Assembly: GCF_033115175.1 (NCBI RefSeq)
Contig: NC_084831.1
Location: forward strand, 11,256,540 to 11,320,539
Reading direction: 5' to 3'
DNA: 64,000 nucleotides
Source of the DNA: Lepus europaeus
Taxonomy: Eukaryota > Chordata > Mammalia > Lagomorpha > Leporidae
A program made the translations under genes and the position numbers. Of this stretch, positions 1-9,375 are shown one piece after another; positions within the stretch are counted from its first letter, which is position 1, and every line of letters begins with the position of its first letter. The notes below the pieces were generated by a model. That model had not been told where the DNA came from. It ran no database searches and saw only the letters and a list, made by a program, of their open reading frames with translations.

Positions 1-40
1 ACTTAAAAAAAAAAAAATAGAGAGAGAGAGAGAGATGAAG
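1..40. repeat. A-tract plus (GA)n
   Basis: A run of A followed by AG dinucleotides. It looks like the tail of a retroposon whose body lies outside the window. Confidence 0.6.
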
Positions 41-627
41 GTCTGTGCTCCTTCCCCTTGGATCTGGAGAGGTTTGTTCCTTTGGTGGCTGAGGGTCATC
101 AAAGGTGATTTTATCAGGAATTTTGCCCTCGGGATCCAGCTGCCATGCTTTGAGGAAAGCCCAAGCAGCCTGTGGAGGTCCATATGAAGAGACTGGGGAC
201 CACTGCTGAGCTCCACCCTGACAGCCAGCACTGATTTGCAAGTCACATGAGGAATCTTAAAAAATGAATCATACAGCCCAAAGCTGAGCCACCCCATCAG
301 AGACCACACGGGACAAAGCTGAATTATTCCCACTGAGTGCTGCCCATATGAACAGATTTTGTGAGCAAAAAATTATTGCTGTTATTCTGAGCCACTTTTT
401 TTTTTTTAAAGCCCATTTTTTAAAAAGTGAGAGCTCTGTTTCTGGAACACCTTGTTTTTCTAACACATTCATTCCAATGACTCATTGCATCAGAGCAGAA
501 TTTTCAATGAGAAGTACAACCACTTATGCCAATTCTGAAAGAAAGTATTGTTCCTGAGTTTGTCACCTTAGCTGGTCCTGAAGCAGGAGCACAGAAATAC
601 ACGTTGATCACTATCCATATGCTACGA

Positions 628-861
628 CTCTCAGTTGTGGTCTGGGGAAGCAGTAGAGGATGGCCCAAGCCCGTGCGCCCCTGCACCCACGTGGGAGAAG
701 CTCCTAGCTCCTGGCTTCAGACTGGCCCAGCTCCGGCAGCTGCAGTCAACTGGGGAGTGAACCAGCAGATGGAAGACCTCTCTCTCTCTCTCTGCCTCTC
801 CTTCTCTCTCTGTGTAACTCTGACTTTCAAATAAATAAAATAAATCTTAAAAAAAATAATT
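628..861 (+). mobile_element. CSINE type 1, 5'-truncated
   Basis: Starts inside the body at the CTGTGGCCTGGGAAAGCAG-like block and keeps the CT-rich segment and the AAATAAATAAAATAAATCTT tail. Confidence 0.9.
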
Positions 862-948
862 GGAATACTTTTTAAAAGCACAGTGGTTTTTAGTAACAAT
901 ATGGTCAGCTATATGCTAGCACAGCGAGTTCCACAAATATGCAATGCT

Positions 949-1292
949 GGGGGCTGGCGCTGTGGCACACTGGGTTAAAGTCCTGGCCTGCAGTGCCAAC
1001 ATCCCATATGGGATAGGTTTGAGTCCTAGCTGCTCCACTTCCAATCTAGCTCTCTGCTGTAGCCTGGGAAGGCAGTGGAGGATGGCCTAGTTCCTAGGGC
1101 CCTGCACCCGCATGGGAGACCAGGAGAAGCACCTGGCTCCTGGCTTTGGATCAGCATGATGCGCTGGCCACAGCAGCCACTGGAGGGTGAACCAACGGCA
1201 AAAAAAAAAAAAAGGAAGACCTTTCTCTCTGTCTCTCTCTCTCTCACTATCCACTCTGCTTGTCAAAAAAAAAAAAAAAAAAAAAAAAAAAA
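949..1292 (+). mobile_element. CSINE, full-length type 1/2 mosaic
   Basis: The head has the CATCCCATATGGG block of type 1. The 3' half has the type-2 signature (CACTGGAGGGTGAACCAACG, then ACTATCCACTCTGCTTGTCA) and a long pure A tail. Confidence 0.9.
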
Positions 1293-1366
1293 GATTAATA
1301 TACAGAGGTCAATTACTTTCCTATTCACAAATAATGAGCAAGTGAATTTGAAATGGGAGACTTATC

Positions 1367-1560
1367 CAGCTCCCCACTAATGCATCTGGGCAAGCAGCAG
1401 AAGATGGCCCAACTTCTTAGGCCCTCCACTCATAGGGGAGACATGGATGGAATTCCAGGATCCTGGCTTCCCCAAGCGGTTGCAGCCATTTGGGAAGTAA
1501 ACCAGCAAGTGGAAGATCTCTCTAACTCTTCCTTTCAAATAAATGAAGTAAATCTTTAAA
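1367..1560 (+). mobile_element. CSINE type 0, 5'-truncated
   Basis: Begins near CAGCTCCCCACTAATGCATC and ends in TTTCAAATAAATGAAG. It is diverged from the type-1 copies. Confidence 0.85.
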
Positions 1561-1907
1561 CAAACAAAATACAGTTTATGTGGAGAGACGAAAGACCCAG
1601 AACAGCCATAACAACACTGATACAGGAAAACATTAGTGGACCCACACTACGGAACTTCCAGACTTACTGTATGTTACAGTACTTAATACAGTGTGGGACT
1701 GGCAAGAGAATACATAAATAATCAGCAGGACAAAAAAGAGCCCAAAACGGAGCCACACAAAGAGGGTATACAATGGAGGAAAAGACAGCCTTTTTCAACA
1801 TACAGTGCTGGAACAATGGACATCTACATGCAAAAAAGTGAATCTAAACACACTCCACCAAATCTAACTCAAAGTAGATCACAGATCTAAATAAAAAACA
1901 CAAAACT
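1561..1907 (+). mobile_element. Old L1 fragment (ORF2 region), 5' part
   Basis: Decayed L1 ORF2 sequence with blocks such as ACAATGGA..AAAAGACAGCC..TTCAACA and TGGAACAA.GGACATCTACAT. It continues after the SINE at 1908-2233. The orientation is antisense to FBXO42. No intact reading frame remains. Confidence 0.8.
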
Positions 1908-2233
1908 GGGGCCGGTGTTGTGGCACAGCAGGTTAAAGCCTTGGCCTGAAGTGCTGGCACCCCATATGGCCACCAGTTCTAGTCCCGGCTGCTCCTCTTC
2001 CCATCCAGCTCTCTGCTGTGGTCTGGGAAAGCAGTACAGGATGGCCCAAGCCCTTGGGCCCCTGCACCCGTGTGGAAGACCCAGAGGAAGCTCCTGGCTC
2101 CTGGCTTTGGATCAGCGCAGCTCCGGCTGTTGCAGTCATCTGGGGAGTGAACCAGCGGATGGAAGACCTCTCTCTCTGTCTCTACCTTTGTTAACTCTTT
2201 CAAATCAATAAAATAAATCTTTAAAAAAAAAAA
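1908..2233 (+). mobile_element. CSINE type 1, inside L1
   Basis: Full-length, starting GGGGCCGGTGTTGTGGCAC and ending in an A tail. It splits the L1 fragment on either side. Confidence 0.93.
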
Positions 2234-3245
2234 TCTAATAAAGGACTATTATCCAAAATATACAAAGAATTCTTCAATTCAACAATAAGAAAGCAACCCA
2301 ACATAAAAATGGGTCAAAGGCCATAACAGAAACCTCACCAAAGATTTATGGATGACAAATAAGCACATGAAAACATTCTCCAGACCACTTGTAGTCAGGG
2401 AAATGCTAACTGAAATGAGATGACACTCTATGCCTACTTGGAATAATGAAAATCCAAAACACAGACAACTACAAATGCTGAAAAGCACATGGAGCAACAG
2501 GAACCCTCTTTCACTGTTGATGGGAATGTAAAACAGCACAGACACTTCAGAGAACAGTTCGGTGTTTTCTCAGAAAATTGAACATATTCTTACCACTTGA
2601 TCCAGCAATCATGCTCCTTGGAATTTACTCCAAGGAGATGAAAGTGAAGTCTTCACAAAAACCTGCACATGGACATTACAGCAGCTTTACTCAAACCTGC
2701 CAGAACTCGGAAGCAAGCAAGATATCCTTCAATGGGCAAATACAGAAACAAACCACGTGAACAATGGGATATTATCCGGTGCTAGCAAGAAATGAGCTAA
2801 CAAACCGTGGAGGACTCCTCAAAAAAGTGAAAGAAGCCAACCTGAAAAGGCTGCATACTGAATGATTCCAATTACATGACAACCTGGAATTAGGCTATGA
2901 AGACAGTAAAAAGGTAAGTAGTTCCCAGGGGCTGGGATACAAAGGAGATTAAAGAGCACAGATTTTTAGAACAGGGGAGTTACTCTGTATGATACTACAA
3001 TGGTGGATGCTCATCACTTATTCAAGCCCTTAGCATGTACAACACCAGAAAAAAATCACAGGCTCTGGCGTGATGACGGTGTCAGTGTAGGCACACCAGC
3101 TGTAACACACGCACACTCAGGAGGGTGCTGACAATGAGCACGCTATTCACGTGCAGCTGATGGCGAATCCTTCTATCTTCCATCTTCCTCAATTTTGTAA
3201 TAAATCTAAAACTCCTTTAAAAAATAAAGTCTGTTAAAATTAAAA
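2234..3245 (+). mobile_element. Old L1 fragment, ORF2 end and 3' UTR
   Basis: Continues the L1 with TTATCCAAAATATACAAAGA, GATCCAGCAATCATGCTCCT, CTGTATGATACTACAATGG and a terminal AAAAAATAAAGTCTGTTAAA. This is the ORF2 C-terminal region followed by the 3' UTR of an ancient L1M-type element. It is inactive and riddled with stops. Confidence 0.85.
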
Positions 3246-3860
3246 GCAAACAACGACACTGTCAGCAGGGTTCCTCTAAAAGATCTAAGACTGTGAGTAC
3301 TAAGTTAGGATTCTTTCCTGTTTTATCAAATTTGATCCCAGTCCCTCATCTGGGATTATTCCCTACGTTTCCACAGTGGAGGGGGCACTCTCTCCCGGAA
3401 AGCCCATTAATGCAGAAAACAACGGCAGGCGAGGCCAGGCATTCCAGTTTTACCAGCTGTGAACAAATAAGCACAGGGCCTTCCTGTAAAGTTTCAACAC
3501 AACTGGTCCTCAGTCCTCCAGGCAACTCTGGAATTTGACAAGATTTCCCATCAGAATCACCCTGATGCAAGGAAAAGATTTCAAGACTGATTCCTGTCAT
3601 ATCTCTGCCTGCTCTGTTCTTACCAGGGAAGAATATGTTGATACAATCCTTGCTTTTGATCAAAGATTATTCAACTGGCCCAGTCATCGTCAGACAAAAC
3701 ACAAAGCCTTTTCTCCTAAAACAGAAGAAGCCAAATAACTGTTGTTAACTAAAAACACTCACACAGCATGGCTAGCAACCTCAGCATTTAGCTAAAAGAG
3801 GAAAACTTGATTAGGAAACAGATGAAAAAAAAGGAGAAACACATTTTAAAAACTAAAATT

Positions 3861-4141
3861 GTGTTGCGGTACAGTGGGTTTTGCCATCACTTGCAACAGA
3901 AGCATCCCATACTAGAGCACCAATGTGAGTTCTGGCTGCTCTGTCTCTGATCAGCTTCCTGCTAATGTGCCTGGGAAGGCACTGGATGATGGCCCAACTA
4001 CCTGGGAGACCTGGATGGAGTTCAGGCTCTTGGCTTCAGCCTGGCCATTGCAACCATTCTGGGAGTGAACCAGCAAATGGAGGATCTCTCCCCTCCCCTG
4101 TCTGTCACTCTGCCTTTCAAATAAATAAATCTTAAAAGAAA
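3861..4141 (+). mobile_element. CSINE type 0
   Basis: Diverged copy with GCATCCCATACTAGAG, TTCCTGCTAATGTGCCTGGG and a CAAATAAATAAATCTT tail. Confidence 0.85.
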
Positions 4142-4254
4142 TGAACAGGGCCTGTGCTACTTACAGATAAAATCAAATGGTAAATGTTTCCACTGACCAC
4201 ACTTTTACTAAAATTAAGTGCTTTGATAAATAACACACTTCCTCATCAGCAGCA

Positions 4255-4465
4255 TGGACTTGAACACCAGATTACCTGAATGGGAGTCCTGGATCCCCTT
4301 TACTATCATTGTGACCTCGAGTCAGTCAGTTGACTGATCCTCATTCAGTTTCTCCAGCTGTACAATGGAGTCTATGCTATGCAAATAATTTGCTGCAAAA
4401 CTGTAAAGCAGTTACAAAAGGGCTTGACACATGCTAAAAACAAATCATTCAACAAAAATTGAGAT
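4255..4465 (+). mobile_element. MIR SINE
   Basis: Matches MIR landmarks in order: TTGTGACCTCGAGTCAGTCA, a CTCATTCAGTTTCTCC block, TGTACAATGGAGT, then GGGCTTGACACATGCTAAA. It lies 32 bases from the FBXO42 exon 2 donor. Confidence 0.75.
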
Positions 4466-4496
4466 AAATAAATAACCTTTCTCCTTTCCACAGTAC

Positions 4497-4746
4497 CTTT
4501 GATGAGTCGATACCACTGCTTGCACACGAGGGCTGCAGTTTTGTGCTCCTGATAGGGAGAGAGAAAGGACAGGATGTACTCCAACACCTCTTCCGGCAGC
4601 TCAGCCATGGATCTGTTGTGTCTAGTCTCCTCAACCTCCAGTACGGGGTGGGGCTCCTCGTCTTGCTCCATTGTCCCTTCCAGCACAGTTTCTTCCTGGT
4701 CCACAGCCATGAAACTGTCATCTTCACTCTCCGAGGAGCTGGCCAT
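4497..4746 (-). CDS. FBXO42: FBXO42 exon 2: start codon and first 83 residues (F-box protein 42)
   Basis: FBXO42 is the substrate-recognition subunit of an SCF (SKP1-CUL1-F-box) ubiquitin ligase. Known substrates in other mammals include p53, and the remainder of the protein is a Kelch-repeat propeller. Exon 2 starts at 4763 after the acceptor CGCTACCAG|CTGTCGAG and has 17 untranslated bases. The start ATG is at 4746-4744 with G at -3 and G at +4. The product begins [19 protein letters not shown], has an acidic N-terminus (residues 6-40), and enters the F-box at about residue 44 with [20 protein letters not shown]. The exon ends one base into codon 84 at the donor AAAG|GTACTG, after KQWYRLIK. 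The match to mammalian FBXO42 is near identical apart from a few conservative changes such as SES for SDS and AELPEE for SELPEE. The human protein is about 717 residues, so the rest lies beyond position 1. An overlapping ATG lies 5 bases upstream (see findings). Confidence 0.97.
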
Positions 4747-4763
4747 GACATTCCACTCGACAG
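4747..4763 (-). other. FBXO42: FBXO42 exon 2, 5' untranslated part
   Basis: Seventeen bases between the predicted acceptor and the start codon. The acceptor follows a T/C-rich tract (TTGTTTCTTACCCGCTACCAG without its last bases) typical of mammalian introns. Confidence 0.85.
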
Positions 4764-5146
4764 CTGGTAGCGGGTAAGAAACAAGCATCAGCACACGGCT
4801 GCCAGCAGCTCAGACACAACACAGACATGTGCATCCAGGCTGTGCGTCATCTCTTTTCCACCTTCAACATGAAAGTTGCTCTTCAGCACTTTCTCACAGG
4901 GGTTGGGACCCACCTTCAGTTGATAGGTAAGAGTTCAAAAACCAACATTTCTGATTACATTTTTTCTTCCCAATGAAAACCAGAATGGCAACTGACTTCT
5001 GGTAAAACAAAAACAAAAACACGAAAATCTGTTCTCCAACATCTCCTCTAATTCCAGGATCAACCAACGGACAGTTGGGAGAATAGCAAAAGTCTCCTTT
5101 GACCAGCAAAAATTATCCAAGACTTCCAACTTAAAAGGAAAACCAT

Positions 5147-5428
5147 GGGGCCCGCACCGTGGCTCACTTGGTTAATCCTCCGCCTGCGGCACTGGCATCC
5201 CATATGGGTGCCGGGTTCTAGTCCCGGTTGCTCCTCTTCCAGTCCAGCTCTCTGCTGTGGCCCGGGAGTGCAGTGGAGGATGGCCCAAGTGCTTGGGCCC
5301 TGCACCCGCATGGGAGACCAGGAGGAAGCACCTGGATCCTGGCTTCGGATCGGCACAGCTCCGGCCGTGGTGGCCATTTTGGGGGTGAACCAATGGAAGA
5401 AGACCTTTCTCTCTGTCTCTAACTCTAT
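5147..5428 (+). mobile_element. CSINE type I
   Basis: The head has both TTAATCCTCCGCC (type-2-like) and CATCCCATATGGG (type-1-like), and the body ends GACCTTTCTCTCTGTCTC. Confidence 0.92.
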
Positions 5429-5487
5429 CTAAGGAGGGAAGGAAGAAAAGAGAGAAAGAGGAAAAGAGAGAAAGAGGGGGGGGGGGA
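5429..5487. repeat. (GGAA/GA)n purine tract ending in an 11-base G run
   Basis: Pure purine stretch on the plus strand between two SINEs. It probably expanded from the tail of the SINE at 5147. Confidence 0.8.
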
Positions 5488-5489
5488 AA

Positions 5490-5740
5490 CCATGGAGCCA
5501 GCCCTGTGGTGTAGGCAACCCATATGAATCGTGGCTGCTCCACTTCTGATCCAGCTCCCTGCTAATGGCCTGGGAAAGAGCAGAGGACAGCCCAAGTGCT
5601 CGAACACGCACCCATGTGGCTTTGGATCAGCCGAGCTCCAGCCACTGTGGCCATTTGTGGAGTGAACCAGTGGATGGAAGACCTCTCTGTCTCTCCCTCT
5701 CTTTCAGTCTGTAACTCTGCCTCTCAATTAAACAAATAAA
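5490..5740 (+). mobile_element. CSINE type 1, internally deleted, host of nested SINE
   Basis: The head is shortened (CATGGAGCCAGCCCTGTGGT directly before CAACCCATATG). Its tail is split by the SINE at 5741-6070 and resumes at 6071-6098. Confidence 0.85.
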
Positions 5741-6070
5741 AAAAATTTTTTTTGACAGGCAGAGTGGACAGTGAGAGAGAGAGACAGAGAGAAAGGTCTT
5801 CCTTTTTGCCGTTGGTTCACCCTCCAATGGCCGCTGCAGCCGGTGCACTGCGCTGATCTGAAGGCAGGAGCCAGGTGCTTATCCTGGTCTCCCATGCGGG
5901 TGCAGGGCCCAAGCACTTGGGCCATCCTCCACTGCCTTCCCGGGCCATAGCAGAGAGCTGGCCTGGAAGAGGGGCAACTGGGACAGAATCTGGCTCCCCG
6001 ACCGGGACTAGAACCAGGTGTGCCAGCGCTGCAAGGAGGAGGATTAGCCTATTGAGCCACGGCGCCGGCC
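5741..6070 (-). mobile_element. CSINE type 2a nested in a SINE tail
   Basis: Full-length, flanked by a 9-bp TSD ACAAATAAA (5732-5740 and 6071-6079) that belongs to the tail of the older copy. Confidence 0.95.
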
Positions 6071-6566
6071 ACAAATAAATCTTTAATAAATAAATAAGAG
6101 GAAGTCCTAACTTTGGATCCTGGAAAAAATAACTTTCTGAAGATGTGGGATAAAAATAATATTTTTTCTAGCTTTTACATAAGATGATTTACTTAAGAGA
6201 AGAATAAATGTTCCAAGAATCAGCTGAGCCTACTGGGTGAGAGGGAGGAGCAGCAGAAACCGCCGGCTTCACCTTCGCCACTCCTGCAATTCGTATACTA
6301 ATTATGTTCAACATCTTTAAGAACCGGAAGAATGATCAAGTAAGGAAAATGGAAACATGAATCACAACTTATGTGATGCTTCTAAAATGATTTATGACAC
6401 TTCAGCTGGGTCCCGGCAAAGGGCTTCTAGATCTCAGTGGTAATTAGCAAGTGGTGGCTATTTGCAAGTGGTAGAAAGGCCTAAATTCTCCTAGAAACAT
6501 GGAGACAGGCAGGAACAGCTGTCCTGAGGTAGGAAAGAATATTATGTGTTTGCCGGAAATTTTATT

Positions 6567-6885
6567 TTTTTTGACAGGCAGATTTAGACAGTGAGAGACA
6601 GAGACAGAGACAGAGAGAAAGGTCTTCCTTTTTCCGTTGGTTCACCCCCAAATGGCCACTATGGCCAGGATCCGAAGCCAGGATCCAGGTGCTTCCTCCT
6701 GGTCTCCCATGCGGGTGCAGGGCCCAAGCACTTGGGCCATCCTCCACTGCCTTCCCGGGCCACAGCAGAGAGCTGGACTGGAAGAGGAGCAACTGGGACA
6801 GAATCTGGCGCCTCGAGCGGGACTAGAACCCGGGGTGCCGGTGCCACAGGCAGAGGATTAGCCAAGTGAGCCAGGGCACCAGCCC
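6567..6885 (-). mobile_element. CSINE type I
   Basis: Perfect 12-bp TSD GGAAATTTTATT at 6555-6566 and 6886-6897. Confidence 0.95.
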
Positions 6886-6924
6886 GGAAATTTTATTAAA
6901 TAAAGGATCCTAGTTAGACCTTTT

Positions 6925-7265
6925 CTTTCTTTCTTTTTTTTTCTTTTTTTTTTTTTGACAAGCAGAGTGGACAGTGAGAGAGACAGAGAGAAAGGTCTTC
7001 CTTTGCCGTTGGTTCACCCTCCAATGGCCGCTGCGGCCGGCGCATCGTGCTGATCCGAAGCCAGGAGCCAGGTGCTTCTCCTGGTCTCCCATGGGGTGCA
7101 GGGCCCAAGGACCTGGGCCATCCTCCACTGCCTTCCTGGGCCACAGCAAAGAGCTGGCCTGGAAGAGGGGCAACCGGGACAGAATCCAGCACCCCGACCG
7201 AGACTAGAACCTGGGGTACTGGTGCCGCAGGCGGAGGATTAGCCTGTTGAGCCGTGGCGCTAGCC
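6925..7265 (-). mobile_element. CSINE type 2a
   Basis: 11-bp TSD TAGACCTTTTC on both sides (about 6915 and 7266). The A tail is interrupted by C on the plus strand. Confidence 0.95.
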
Positions 7266-7563
7266 TAGACCTTTTCCATACTTGCCCGGATGAGCTGTTT
7301 CTCGATGTGCTTAACTTACTAATCAATAGATACCTGCATTTGCAGCCCTAACTCATATCCCGAAAAGTATATACAGTCATATCAAACGTAAAGTAAAAAT
7401 CAGAAATGTTTTCCAGCAAAAAGAAAAAAAAAATTACTGGGAAAAATATCCCTTTGCATATGCCCTTATTTGCTCCCATGCATATTATCATTTCCCAACT
7501 ATCTTCCCTAACTTATTGACTTTTTAAATTTTAAAATTTTTAACCCTCCTCTACCTCACTCTA

Positions 7564-7913
7564 TTTTATTTTATTTATTCTTTTTTTTTTTTTTTTGACA
7601 GGCAGAGTAGATAGTGAGAGAGAGAGACAGAGAGAAAGGTCTTCCTTTTTGCCGTTGGTTCACCCTCCAATGGCCGCTGCGGCCGGCGCATCACGCTGAT
7701 CTGAAGCCAGGAGCCAGGTGCTTCTCCTGGTCTCCCATGCAGGTGCAGGGCCCAAGGACTTGGGCCATCTCCACTGCCTTCCCGGGCCATAGCAGAGAGC
7801 TGGCCTGGAAGAGGGGCAACCGGGATAGAATCCGGTGCCCCAACTGGGGCTAGAACCCGGTGTGCCGGCGCCACAAGGTGGAGGATTAGCCTGTTGAGCC
7901 ACGGCGCCGGCCC
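7564..7913 (-). mobile_element. CSINE type 2a
   Basis: Perfect 11-bp TSD ACCTCACTCTA at 7553-7563 and 7914-7924. The tail contains TATTTTATTTTATTTA. Confidence 0.95.
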
Positions 7914-8112
7914 CACCTCACTCTAAAATTCAGAAGGAAATGGAAAAGAGTCCAGAGAAATGGGATTCCTTTCAATTGGCTGAATGGTTCACATCTGAAT
8001 TAAATTTAGCATCTCAACTCCAGCTGTTCCCTTGCAATCTGTTCCAGCAGTGTGAATCTGCACTCTGCTTCAGAAGGAACCCAATCAGCGGAGATTGCAA
8101 AGGTCTGCATCT

Positions 8113-8592
8113 GGATACGCTGGAGGTGCCCCCACCAAAGGTTTTGTGTTGAAATTTAACCCCCACTACGAGGCACTGAGTGGATAGAAACGTAATCCAA
8201 CTATGGCATTTAGAGGTCGGGTCTTTGGGAAGTGATTAGAATTAAATTCATTAGGGTAGAGCCCCAGTGGCTGAATCCTGGTGACTGTGAGAGGGAGGGA
8301 GACCGGACAGACACAAGGACATGCACTCCCTTGTCTGAGGGAGGGAGACCGGACAGACACAAGGACATGCACTCCCTTGTCTGAGGGAGGGAGACCGGAC
8401 AGACACAAGGACATGCACTCCCTTGTCTGTGTGACGCTCTGACTCAGGTCTCTGCCAGCAAGAAGGCCATCACCAGATGAGGCCCGAGACCTTTCACCCC
8501 CAGAACTCTGAGTCAGAATAAACTTCTTTTCCTTAAAAGCAGCCTGGCCTCAGGTATTTTGTTATAGTAACAATAAATGGGCTAATACAAAA
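8113..8592 (+). mobile_element. Solo LTR remnant, MaLR-like
   Basis: Order of landmarks: TTTTGTGTTGAAATTTAACC, TTTGGGAAGTGATTAGAATT, GGGTAGAGCCCCAGTGG, CTCTGAGTCAGAATAAACTT, GTATTTTGTTATAGTAACAA. This resembles the non-coding MaLR (MST/MLT-type) LTRs of mammals. The subfamily is not determined. It carries a 46-bp minisatellite at 8292-8429. Confidence 0.65.
8292..8429. repeat. 46-bp minisatellite, three identical units
   Basis: The unit begins AGGGAGGGAGACCGGACAGA and ends CACTCCCTTGTCTG. Three copies in a row show no difference that I can see, inside a much more diverged LTR. Confidence 0.95.
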
Positions 8593-9267
8593 TCAGTTAT
8601 GTTACTGTTTTTTTCCCGTAAGCAAAATAAATCAATTTGGTTCAATAAAACATCTTCCTCCCTTTCCAAATCTTCTCAAAGTACAATTAACAAAGCTAAA
8701 TAAAGGGACTCACACTGTTGCCACACATGGCTTTAAGCAATTCTCACCATTCAACCATTTCACTGCCCACAAAAACATCAAGCCCTACACCCGAGGGCTT
8801 GTTTGCTAACCTGGCGCCAAGCCTAGAAGCCAAGGAGCACTAACGGCTCCGTAAGGACAGGCCCGGCACCCATCTGCACAGCCCTTTCTTCTCATTTGCA
8901 TGATTAGGTAATGAAGTCATCACTCATATTCCCTGAGGACATAGGGGCATTTTGAAATTTTTGACTTTTTCTTGTTTTCACGCTAAACTAAGCTCTACTA
9001 AACACAGCAAATCACGTGGATTAACACAACAAATGTGGTTTTCATGAAACTGAAGAAATTCTCCTCACTTCCATTAGGCCTTCTGGGTTTCTCCAAGTGG
9101 TCAGTGGTGAGAGAAACCACAACCTGAAGTGGATTCCCGGACGCTGGGCTCCCTGAGGGCGGACACCCTCCGCCTAGGCAGCCTCGCCTCCTGGCACCAG
9201 GCACTCAGAGAAGCACAGGCTTTACGGACACTTCTGCTCAGAACATCCACATACTGACCTTACTTCA
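8593..9267. other. Unassigned intronic sequence
   Basis: About 675 bases with no recognised repeat, exon or RNA gene. Confidence 0.6.
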
Positions 9268-9375
9268 TTTTTTAAGATTTATTTATTTGAAAGTCAGAGT
9301 TACACCCAGAGAGAAGGAGAAGCAGAGAGACAGAGACACAGAGAGAGAGAGACTGACTTCCATTTGCTGGCTCAC
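9268..9375 (-). mobile_element. CSINE tail fragment abutting a pseudogene
   Basis: Has the reversed tail TTTTTAAGATTTATTTATTTG and the GA-rich segment, then stops at TTGCTGGCTCACTC, where CBX1-derived sequence begins without a gap. Confidence 0.88.

Larger units (their letters stand above)
1..4496 (-). other. FBXO42: FBXO42 intron 2 (partial)
   Basis: Sequence downstream, on the minus strand, of the exon 2 donor (AAAG|GTACTG at 4497/4496). It holds SINEs, a split old L1 in antisense orientation to the gene and a MIR next to the exon. Positions 41-627 and 3246-3860 show no repeat or coding signal that I recognise. No further FBXO42 exon is visible. Confidence 0.85.

Noticed and set aside
4754-4790. 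N-terminally extended FBXO42 starting upstream of 4746
   Set aside because: The frame is open upstream, but the extra codons lie across the acceptor CTACCAG and a pyrimidine-rich tract, so they are intronic.
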